Part shown: piece after piece, positions 22,901-34,900 of the stretch
How the letters are laid out: every line of letters starts with the position of its first letter
Position numbering within the stretch: the first letter of the stretch is position 1
Origin: Asterias amurensis
Lineage: Eukaryota; Echinodermata; Asteroidea; Forcipulatida; Asteriidae
Length of the DNA stretch: 64,000 nucleotides
Assembly (NCBI RefSeq): GCF_032118995.1
Contig: NC_092650.1
Location: 17,293,501 to 17,357,500, forward strand
Direction: 5' to 3'
The notes under the pieces: generated by a model
The model's database searches: none
The model's input: the letters and a program-made list of their open reading frames with translations, nothing else
Told to the model about the DNA's origin: nothing
Translations under genes and position numbers: made by a program

Positions 22901-25900
22901 GCCAACAAGAAGAGCAGGTAACGTCTCCAAAGGAAGAGAAGATGGAAGTCAAAGATGACTCTGAGGAGACGGAGAAGCCAAAAGCGGAGAAGCCAGAAGC
23001 ATCTCCAGAGGCGGAGGACAAGCAGGCATCCAAGAGAGAGCTGGAAATGAGTCAAGAACAAGTGCCAACCAAGAAACCCCGCCGCTGGTCGAGAAAGACA
23101 GAGGAGGACACGGCGGAGAAGGCAGAGAGTAAAGGTCATAGGTCAAGTATCAGGAGACGATCAGGGACTCGATTATCAGATCCACAGGAACAGGAAGAGA
23201 AAGACACACCCAAAGAGAAAACAGATGAGGTAACCATCTTTATATACAAATGCAAGTAACGTGTCTGTTTTTGTAAGAAAATTTTCTTACAGCTTTTTGG
23301 GGGTCTGGTGATCATACCACTGGGGTTAATTTTTAAGTTCTCTTCAGATTTCAAACTTTTTTTTCTCCCTGATTATGCAGAAAATCAACCAATCTGTCCA
23401 TGTTCTGATGAACAAATTATTTGAAAATTTCCCTGATTATGGAAACTTTTTCCCCAACTATGTTGAATATAAATTTAAATATCTCACTGATTGTTGTACA
23501 TAATCTTCCGATTGCAATATGCAAATCATGGCAGCTCTTATACAGATGTACCCGACGTGAACTGCTAAATGTCTTTTGCATGGAACAGCTCTCTAACACT
23601 CTCTCTTTTTCTCAATTTAACATTTGTCTTGGTTAAGAAACCCGAGCCGTCTGACACTCAGGAACCTGTCGAGGACTCCACTGTAGTAGAAAAACCTAAA
23701 CCTGACGTTGAGAAAGAATCTGAGGATAAGGAGAAGGATGAGCAACCAGACGCAAAGAAAACTGCACCGGCAGAGGTACATTATATTGACCAACCCATCA
23801 TTACATTTCAGGGTTATGTAATCGGGGTTCTCCCCATGCACAAGCTATTTTATTGTGCCGATACGGTGTGCTAAAATGCACAAATTTCAGCAAATACGTG
23901 AACAACTTTCTTTTTTTTTTCATTATAATTTTACAAAAAAACATCAAGAGAATACCTAAGAATGCTCCAGATTGTAGGATGTAGCTTTTAAAACCAATAT
24001 AGACACCAAGTAGAAAACATATCGAGAACCAATTCAGCGTGCTTCCGCCAAACTTACAAAAGATTTTGTAGCCACTGCCGGCAATGCCAAATTTATTTTT
24101 TTTGCTGAGAAATGTTTGATGAATATGTTCTCCAAACTGTTATTTGAATAAGAAACCTTGCTATGCTTTCAGGATACTAAGGATACAGAACAACCCATGG
24201 AGACGGCAGCCGTCAGTAAAGAGGAAGGACGACGCGATGATGGAGAGCCACGCGATGGGGAGCAACGCGATGACGGAGAGCCGCCACGTGATGAGAGTTA
24301 CTACACAGCTGAAGATACATCCATGGATCAAGGAACCACAGATCCTCCCAAGAGGTGAGAATTCAACACTGTCTGTCTAGTGTCTTGAATAAGGGAATCT
24401 AAGAGTAGGGGTGCATTTTTGAGGTAATAATTTTCAACTGCTTTGGTTGAACTGTCCTTTGTTGATCACTGCCAATTGATCAGAACAGATGGTTACAGCC
24501 TGGAAATTGGCCGTTTAAAACAGCCTTGGGCATGGTCCTTTATTGCACAGCCACCACCCTGCGAGGATTTAGACCGCCATTTTAGACCGAGTCCATAAAA
24601 CTTATTCCCATTCATAAATACCTTTGTGTTAGTAAACATGCCTGGAAAGTTGAGAACTCATCTGGCGGTTTAGCTATGACTCGCCAGAGACTCTGAGATG
24701 AATTTCTTTTCATTACTGAGCACAAGCTTGGAACTTGTTTTCGAGCCAAATATCTGTACCTCCTTACCAACTTAATTTGGCTGTGAAATGTGTGTAGCGC
24801 CCTCTTTTGGTTCAGTTTCCTCAGGCCATGTTTAACACTCCTTTCTGTAACTGCTTTAAGCTCATAAACTTGTTTAAACAGGTCGTAAGCCAGAATGGCA
24901 TGTGGTGATGAATATAATATTTGAAAGATAGGTTTGGTTTTGTAAATTAAACTGAAACTTGTGTCTGTTTATAGTGCGGAAAGTGAAGTCAAAGATGAAA
25001 CTGACGATGCTAAGGAGGAGCAAGTTCCCATGGAAACTGATGCTCCAGTCCCCAAGGTAGTAGAGGAGGAGGTAAAAGAAGAAACGAAGAAAGACGGAGA
25101 CGATGAAAGTTCGGATACCGTAGATAAAACGGTAGATGTTGGTAGCAAGATTGAGAAGGTAAGTCTGGGTGGGAGAATTGGATTTGTTTCCACGTCTTAT
25201 TTTGAATTTTTGGCAGGATAATAATAATAAAGACTTGTAATGCGCACATATCCACCCTACTGGGTGATCAAGGCGCAGTAAAAAAACAAAAAAAAACAAA
25301 CAAACAGAGTTAGTCCTTGAAAACCTGTGACATAAGATAAGTTTTGAGAAGAGATTTGAATTTTGAGGGGCGCACACAAGATCTAAGATTAAGATGAAAT
25401 AGACTGAAGCTTTGAATCCTTGTACCAAAAAATCAAATGCAAATCAAATGCTGTTAATATACATAAAATACTGCATATCTGAAGTGAATTGAGAAAACAA
25501 GTTTCTCTTGATTGTTGGAGATACATTATGTACAATTTTTGAATAACAATGTGAAAAATGGGAAATGGATTTTATTGACTTTTTACTTTTTAACATTTGT
25601 AATTTTTGGCATAGAAGAGAAGGTTACTGGTGTTTTGGGTAAACCTAAATTGCCAGTTACCTACTCCTTTATGCCAAAGTTTACTAATGTTCTTATTTGA
25701 AAAGTTTCCATGAACATTTGAAATGTCTTGCATAAGGCAATCACTTTTAGTTCGTTCTCAAAAGTGTCCCCAAGAAGTTGTTCAGACGGGAAAGAAAAAA
25801 TTACCCCAGTGATTTGAAAAGTACTTCCCCAGTTGCGGACAAAACTTTGTACACAGAAATTGTTTGACTCAAAAGAGAAAGATTTGCCAATGATGTAACA

Positions 25901-28900
25901 TGCCTAACCTAATTACACTTAGCTCAAGGGGCCTATGAGAACCAACGTCATCTGGGGACAAGGTTGAACGCTGTACTCTGTGGATGTTCCTGTTAATGCG
26001 CCCGAGCGCACCGACCCTAAATTCAGTCCCTCTGACTGTGAGTAGTACCATAAAAGGAGATATGAGTGCCAGGATAACAGATGGACCAAGTTGCTCCGAA
26101 TAACTTTGTTAGAACGTCTCAGTCTCAATAGAGTTGTACAAAGAGGAGATATGAGTGCCATGATAAGAGATGGACCAAGTTTCTCAGAATAACTTTGTTA
26201 GAACGTCTCAGTCTGAATAAAGAGGAGATATGGTATTGGAATTACCTTATGCTGAGATATCAAACAGTTTGCTACGAATAACTTTGCTAGAACGTCAACA
26301 TCTGATTAGAAAATACAAGGTTGAGAATTGGAACAAGTTGCTCTAATAACTTTGCTAGCACATCACAATCTGAAATCATATGTCATTCCTGCTAAGGACT
26401 TGCTGAACACTGTCTACCTTGTTTCATGGACTTGTGCTATAACACTGATATCAGAAACGGCTTACTGAAACGTCATCGGCTAAATCTACTTGGACCTATC
26501 GGAACGAAAACGCCAAGATTCAGTTTTCCCGAACTTTTCTTGCTGTGTGGAATCCTGCAATCTGGTCTTCAGTAGATTCTGTGTGATCTTTTACAAACAC
26601 TTTTCAAAACAACCTCGAGGATATCTTCATAAACAACCAGAACTCAATTTGTTGACAACAAGAAGAGAATTTATCGAAAGATGTGGTTGAACTGTCAATT
26701 TTAAATATCACAATTACAATATCTACAGAAAGGAAAATTTACGTCGCTGTCTTCCAGGATCGCATTGTAAGAACTTGACAATTAACTTTGAAATGAGGAA
26801 CTCTTCACACCATCAAAGGCATCAGTATTCACCTTATGTCTTGAAAAATATACATATAACCATAAGGACTTCAACAACAGCCAATGAAAATACTTTGCCT
26901 GCTGATGAATATGCAATTACTCAAATGACAGGCAGCTTTGAACAACAGGATACAATGGAGGCATTAGAATACTGTATGCCATCTACTGAATATTCATACC
27001 CCTGTGACATTTGCATACTGGAAATCATTTGCATATTGGAATATCTGCACTCAACTGTATTGTATTGCTTAGTGAATAGGTGAACTGGAGCCTCAGAATC
27101 TGGAAATGTTCCACTGTTATCTGATGATTGGCACTTTGGATGAGGACCAATGTAACCTGGCTCCCATACTGATGTTGCCCCTACTGCTCTAGACATTTCT
27201 GTGGATGTGGAGAAGCTGGTGATGGAGGTGTGATGGTCTACAGGCTATTTTTTCAAGCCCAAAGTTACATAATCAATTTGGGGTGGGGAAATTCATAACC
27301 CCAAGTTCTGTGAAAAAAAAACAGGAACTTGTCCCTATAATGGCAAACAACTCAAAAGAATTTCAAGTTTTGACTTGAACCTGATGTTCTCATTAAATAA
27401 CTTGTCAAGAAAAAACATCTTTCTGTAGAATTCTAAAAATTGACGAAAGAACTATTGGTCTCCCAAACTTTGCAAACAGTGAAATGATCCCCAAACAAGA
27501 TTCTCAAAATTTTGTCCATTTCAAATATTTTATCAATTGTCGTGACATAATTTCCACTTAATTTCTTTTGCACGTTGCTGGTTAATTGCTTAATGCTTTA
27601 TGTTTTTATTTCTTGACTCTTCGAATAACTTCAGGAACAATCTGACGAGACTGAAAAGCCTTCCGTAGTGACGACTGCTGCAGTGAAAACTAAACGATTT
27701 GGCCTCGGTTGTAAGTTTCTCTTAGTGTTTAAAAAAACAGCAAAAAAAAAAAAGTGAAACTGTGTAGATAGCAGGGCTGATACTTCACGAAGGCAACAAA
27801 GACGATTGCTTCCATGCCCACTGGTCATGTTGGTCATTGCCTTGGTGCCCTTCAAATGCTCCAGTAGAAGTTTACTGTTTCCTCTTAGAGTGACCAAGGG
27901 TAAAAACGCCTTGGTGCCCTTGCCCCTTGCCCTTTCAAATTGAAGCATACAGGCCTGAGATAGTGTTCTTCTCGTCTTGGTAACAAAAATCTCTGGTCCA
28001 GTAAAAGTTTTGAGCTACAAGCCCAACAGTCTTGTGGATTTTTTACCCCAAATTCGAGCCCCGAGTTAAGCCTGGTTCATACTTCCTGCAAACGCAAATG
28101 CAATATGATTCTCGACGGCATAAAATTCGCAACAAATAATTTGCATCAGTTGGCCTGTGCTCAACTCCTGCAAAAACATTCACTACAAAAGCGACAAGTG
28201 ACATCAAAATTTGTATCGCATTTGCATTCAAAGGAAGTATGAACCGAGCTTTAGATGTAAATTATTGATAAAGTTGTCAAATTAATGATGTTACTTTTTT
28301 CTTGGTATTGATAGCTTCAAAAGAAAAAGACGAAAGCTCGACGGATAAGACAAGTCCGGGTGGTGCCGCCGCTCCAACCTCGAGGAAGCGACGATGGGGG
28401 AGCACTAAGAATGTGACTCAAGTCAAGAAACTCAGCGTCAACATCAGCACTGATATACTGAAGGTGAGTAGCATTTCAAACTCGGTATGGTCCAAGAATT
28501 AGCAGAGCCCAATTTCATAGAGCTGCACTGGACACTATTGGTAATTGTCAAAGACTAGGTGTATCTCAACATATGCACAAAATAACAAACCTGTGGAAAT
28601 TTTAGCTCAATTGGTCGTCAAAGTTGCGAGATAATAATGAAAGAAAATACACTCGTCACACGAAGTTGTGTGCTTTTCAGATGCTTGATTTCAAGACCTC
28701 AAAATCAAATTCTGAGGTCTCAAAATCAAATTCGTGGAAAATTACTTCTTTCCCGAAAACTATGTCACTTCAGAGGGAGCTGTTTCTCACAATGTTTTAT
28801 ACCATCAACCTCTCCCCATTACTCGTTACCAAGTAAGGTTTTATGCTAATTATTATTTTGAGTACATACCAAAAGCACAAAAAGTAGGATTTAAACACAC

Positions 28901-31900
28901 AATCTCGTCATTTAGCATCCTGAATCTGACTCTTAAACATCTGTTTAAAAAAAACACCATCTTAACTTTTTCCTCATTTCTTTATTAGGAAATGATGCCA
29001 GAGATGAAGCAAACCTCCATTGACGCAGTTGTCATGGAAACGGACGAGAAGAGTCCATCTTCTTCAGAGACTTCCGATGAGCAAGAAGATGCCACGCCCA
29101 GAGAGCCGACGATCACGCGCACCATCACGCAGACTATCAAGAAGACGCAGGCAGGGAGCGACGCTGACTCGGACAGGGAGGAAGGGAAAGAAAATGGGCA
29201 GGAAAAAGAGGAAGAAGGAAAGGTGAGAAAGTCTCTTTTTGTTGGCTTGTTGTCTGAAGATTTTATTTTGTTTTGGGGGGTAGAATTACAAAAATAAGCT
29301 ATGATTTATGTGGGGGGTTACACTCGGTGCTTACCACTGGTCCACTGAAAATAATGCCATTCATAAATACCATGGATGGTTTCGCTATTCCTATTGGTGG
29401 AGAGCGCGTCACGTGGGTGTGTATAAACCTTTGTTTATGACCGGTAAAAAGTGTTGAAACTTGGGCGTGACATGCGAGCTCGCACCTGTTCTTATATGAC
29501 AGTTTCTTCATTCCTATTGGTCGGGAGCAACGGCCTAAGCTTGGGCGGTCCCTTCGGTTACCCGGTTCTACCCGGTTCCAAGTTGAAAACCGGACTTGCG
29601 GTTCCACTCTTCTGTGGAACCGGGTACCCGCTTTTGTCGGTTCCGATTTTAAAAGACCGAGTCCCAATTATAAAAGGCTCTGTGGAGCCGATCCTGCGAC
29701 GAACCGGCTCTAGAAAATGAGGCTTGATGTTGAAAGCGGTGACCGCAGATACAGTGTGCAAAGGCTTCAAGCCGACATGAGTATCAACTATCACATGTGG
29801 CTGCTGCATACACAGTGCACACACATAGGCATCTTCTACAACCACCACATGTATGCATGTACATGTCATGCATATACATGTACATGTATAGACAGCACGT
29901 TGTGATTGGCTGCCGATATATCCATATTCATAAAAGCTAGCCCCATGCACAAAACACACAGTGCTGTAGGTATGTATGTACAGGCATGTACAGGCATAGT
30001 ACACTTGTATGTACAGAGACGACACACTGCATGCACTACGAATGTACTGCACTACGGATGTACTACACTACGGACATATGCTACACAACGATCATACTGC
30101 CGGCTAAATCAAAGACTTGTTTAAATCATAGAGTAAGGACAGAGCAGGGAAAATAGGTGCTCAATGGCACGATGTCTGATCATTGGGGTGGGTATTCTGG
30201 TATTTTCGTTAAAAATAGATCGGCTCCAATTGTGTGTGTGTGTGAGCTCGGAACCGATGTCTGATTAACTTGGTTATTTTCAGTTCAAATAGATCGGCTC
30301 ATTTGTGTGTGTGTGTGAGCTCTGGACGGGCGGCTTATGTTTTTTATTGAATTGGAACCGGGTATGTCTCAGAACCGAGCTTTTTTTTGGAACCGGAACC
30401 GAGCCCCAAATTTCTGGAACCGCCCAAGCTTACAACGGCCGGGACAGTTGTGCCACATCACGCGATACGCGCGACGCGCACAGCAATCTCCTTATAAGGA
30501 GTTGTTTACACGAGGGCGGCGGATTGCTTTACCATTTCATAGCTGGAGGGGTGTTGTGTTGAAAGAAATCATTGAACAATCATAATTTTTGCATTTATTT
30601 ATATTTTTTGACCAAAAGTGTTGATGTTTTTTGACCGAAAAGGTGTTTATGAATGGGAATCAAAATGTGTTGAATCGGTTTTCAACAAGTGGTTTAAACC
30701 CGCCGTGGCCTGGTTCTTGATAATTTACCTTTACTTTGTCTCGATAAAATTATCAAGAACCAGGCCTCGTTGGGATTAAACCACTGGTTGAAAACCTCTT
30801 CACCACACATTGATTCCCTTATTTAAAACACCTGAGGACCGGTCAACTTTACCCTTCATAGTCCGGCTGGCTAGTTCAGTTTTAAAAAGCATCCCATTTA
30901 ATATAAAGTATGGGCTTGTGAAAAAGCTGACGGACCAGTGAAATGACAAGCTCACTGGTCCTGCAGTGGTTTTAGTCGTAATGTGTATTCTATAAACTCT
31001 TGGCTGTAGTCAACTGTACACTATACCCTGCTTTTGAGGTTGTATTTACATTAAACTAAAATGATAAAAACTTGTCTTAACAATTTTTTAGTTGACCTCT
31101 AGTAATGAGGACAACCAAGATGGGACTAAATCTAGCGATGACAGTGACAGCAGTGACAATGACAGTGACAGTGACTCTGGCGACGACAAGGCCTCAAACG
31201 ATGACAACAATGATGAGGAGAAGACGGAAGAAGACGAGGAGGCCTTGGTGAAACGTCGAGAGATGAGAGCCAAGGAGAAGGCAGCGAGGCAGGAACAGAA
31301 GGCCGCCAAGCTTAAGGCTAAGGAAGAGAGGGCCAAAGGTGAGGATAGAGCTTTCTTGAAGATGATCAAGTGAGGAATGTTTAGAAGGGTACACAGAACT
31401 GCCAAAATGTGCACTTGAAATCACCATTCTTTGCTAAAAGGGCAAGTGCCGAGTTTCTCAGGCATGCAACTCTTCCTCGGATCAGCTAATTACCTCTTTT
31501 TTATTCTCAGTTTTACCATTCCATATTGAGAAATACTGTACAAAATAGGTGCAATTTTGTTATTTCCTCTTTTTTTGGTGAAGCTCCTCTTTTTTGGTGA
31601 AGCTACAGTTACATGCCTGGTTTCTGTACCAACTGTGATAGAGAAGTTTGCCTATTATCGTGGAGAAATAGCATTCTTGAAGATCAAAAATGTTTAGAAA
31701 GATAGATAGAACTTACTTCATACATATCGGGCTCAATTTCATGGCTCTGCTTTCTAAAAAGAAATATAAATAAATGTTTGAGTTTCCTTGTGTCTCTTCT
31801 AGAGTCCCTTTTGGCCAAGAGGACGAAGCTTCGTGAGGTCGTGCGAACCTCCATCGACGATCCGGTACGCGTTGTGGGCAGACCGAGCAAGCCTAGCCCC

Positions 31901-34900
31901 TCCCGTCGGCCGGAGAGTGCGATCGTTCATGTCATGAACCTGGTCAGACCCTACACCCTCAACCAGCTGAAGGAGCTGCTCGGACGTTCCGGTAAGCTGG
32001 AGGCTGAGGATGGCTTCTGGATTGATAACATCAAGTCACATTGTTATGCAGTGGTGAGTTTTTCCTTCGTGGTCTTGTTTGAATAATCTTGGACGAAAGA
32101 TTGCTTCGGAAGCAAATTCTTTATGTCGTTACATCACATGAAACTTGAAATTGAAAGTAGCAAGTGTGCTGAGCTTTACAAGTAGTGTAGTTTTTTATCA
32201 AAGAGTGAAACATACTTATGATCTCCGAATGCAAAACGTGTTTGTTTAAAACAGGGTAAAAATATAATGCCTTTCTGGGTTTTTTCCTTCACTTTTTTAT
32301 TGTGACTCCAATGCTTTCATTGGGCTTAACAACTTTCACAGGTTTTTTATATCACGTGTATCAGATGTGTATGTTGTGTCACATAAAGTGTGGATACTTG
32401 TCCGTGACAATTTTTAGTGTCGGTATCGTGCTTGAAATGAGTTTATTGTAGTTGAAATAACAAACAACAAACCTATTACAACCCCTATTTCATCCTCTTC
32501 CTATGCCGTCATTATGTGTGTTTTTTTACTTCCCCAGTTTTCATCACCTGAAGAAGCGGTAGCCTGTAGGGAGGATCTTCATGGGACTAAATGGCCCTCT
32601 AGCAACCCCAAAACCCTCCGTGTTGACTTTGCCACTAAAGATGAGGTATGGTGGCAATATTGGAAGGATTAAATTGAACACCGATAAATACATGAAATCT
32701 ACCACTCCACAACGTGCCCGAATGTTACAATAGGGACAGTTTGTTTTCAAAGTTTTGTCAATGTTTTACTTTTTACTTTTTTGGCCCTTTAGAATGTGTT
32801 TGTACTTTTACCTGTGTTTATATTTTTATTATTGATGAGTGGCTCTTTTAGCCTTGTTCCTATTGCTTCTGGTCATTTTATCTGTGAATAAAAATACAAT
32901 ATAAAATAAAATAAATAAAGTTATAAAAATACACAAACATTTTGGCCAATGCACTTCACTGCTTATGTTACACTTGGTTACCTGTTTATGTTTGTTGTGT
33001 TGTCATTTAGCGTACAAGAAAGACCATCAGGTCATTAACTCGGGGATGAGATTGTTCAGACTTTTGGCTGAATTCCGAGGCCTGGTGAGGAAATCAGACA
33101 ATATTTTTTCCACAAATAAAGAAATCCTGCTCATTGGTTTACTTCTCTAGTGCTTTGGATACCATTTCCAAAAGCTCCTTGGAATCTGTAACCCTGGGGG
33201 TTACCAAACAGTATAAATGGCATCATTTCAACATACCTTTGAATTTGTATCCAAGTTTCAGACTTTTTTGTTAGTAATGACTCTTACCCCTGTTAACTAT
33301 TGATTGCTTTTGTACAAATAATGTCACAGACTTTTTGTAATAGCAAAGTAAATGATTCCATTGGAATAAGAAAAGGGCAAGGAGATCTGCAAAGAAGTTA
33401 ATTTTCTGAACACAATGTTTTACATTAAGGTTTCTGGTCAATACAATGATCCTCTCTGGAGTTATTGTCCTCAGCACCATTGCATTGGATTGTATTGGAA
33501 AATGTGCTTTATAGATGCTTGTATTTATTATTATTGTTTGTCCTATTCCCTGTTGTCGTCTTTACAAAAAATCCAACTTTTAATAAATTTTTTGTTTGAA
33601 CTATCAGATGGACAGACACACGGGTAAGAGCATCCCTAAACCGGAGCCCAAACCAGAGCCCGCCGCGGTGGATCGGGCCAAGAGGGAACGCCGTGTATCG
33701 GAGCGAGAGCGGGAACAAGATAAAGAGAGAGGTCGAGACCAGAGAGGGGGTCAGCCGCCCGTAAGGGAGTGGGATCGAGACAGAGAGAGAAGTCTGTCTA
33801 GAGAACGACGACGCCGTGAACGAGAGAAGAGACATGCTGAGCAAAAAGGTACCCATCAGCGCTTTCCTAAAGCCTGGTTCATACTTCCTGTTTTCGCAGT
33901 TTACCACATTTCAACTGTTTCGTTTCGCATTCGTATTCGCAGGAAGTATTAACCGGGTTGAAGTCTTGTTACCAATAATAACCAGCAAACAGGTTCTGTA
34001 GCGGGTCCCATTTAAGAATAGGGAAGTGCTTTGGCATAGTTAAACTTTCAGACGGACAACACCACTAGTTAGTTTGTTCCTGCCTTACCGGCATTTTCTT
34101 TCTTTGTACCTCTAGAGAAATGATACTTTGTAGTTCACTGGATCCACGCTCTGGTGTTGTCGGCAGCAGAGTTTGGTTTCCAAAACCGGTCATCACACTT
34201 GTGCTCGTGAGCAAACGCTTGAAAAGTGGGAAGGTAGTACATTCTGCTCTACCAGTCTGGCTCCTAGTAGTTGATACCCATGCCTCCTAGTGGTTGATAC
34301 CCATGCATATATTCTTATGGACTGTGAAAAGGGGTGACCCTGTTTCAGCCCCAGGAGTAGGTGGCAACGGCCCCTGGTAACAGTTAATTTGCGTGACGGC
34401 CCAAATCAGTTAATTGAGCCCTCACCTTAAAGGCACTGGATACTATTGGTAATTGCTCAAAATAATTGTGAGCTTAAAAACTTCAATGGAGCTCTTTTGC
34501 TAGTATAACACATTCTGAGAATCTGCTCCCTCTGAAGTAACGTAGTTTTCGAGAAAGAAGTAATTTTTCACTTAAATATATGAATTTGATTTCGAGACCT
34601 CAGATTTAGATTTTGAGGTCTCGAAATCAAGCATCTGAAAGCCCACAACTTCGTGTGACATGGGTGTTTTTTTCTTTCATCATTATCTCGCAACTTCAAC
34701 CACCAGTTAAGTTCAAATTTTCACAGGTTTGTTATTTTGTGCATATGTTGAGATACACCAAGTGAGAAGACTGGTTTTTGACAATTCCTTAAGGTGTCCA
34801 GTGTCTTTAAAGTGGCCATCTGGCGATATCTCTTTAAAAATATTTCTTTAAAAAACTTTTCTGGGCTTTGTTTTATTTTACAGTACCTAAAGAAGAAGTT

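Noticed and set aside
24874-25428. 184-residue minus-strand frame opposite acinus exon 7
   Set aside because: It covers an antisense LINE 3' tail and then the complement of the exon.
26490-27083. Possible small gene in acinus intron 7
   Set aside because: No splice logic, no domain, and acinus exons 7 and 8 join in frame across it.
29558-30052. 164-residue minus-strand frame
   Set aside because: It lies in the hAT-type element and its Cys/Tyr-rich part comes from a TACATGTA-rich simple repeat.
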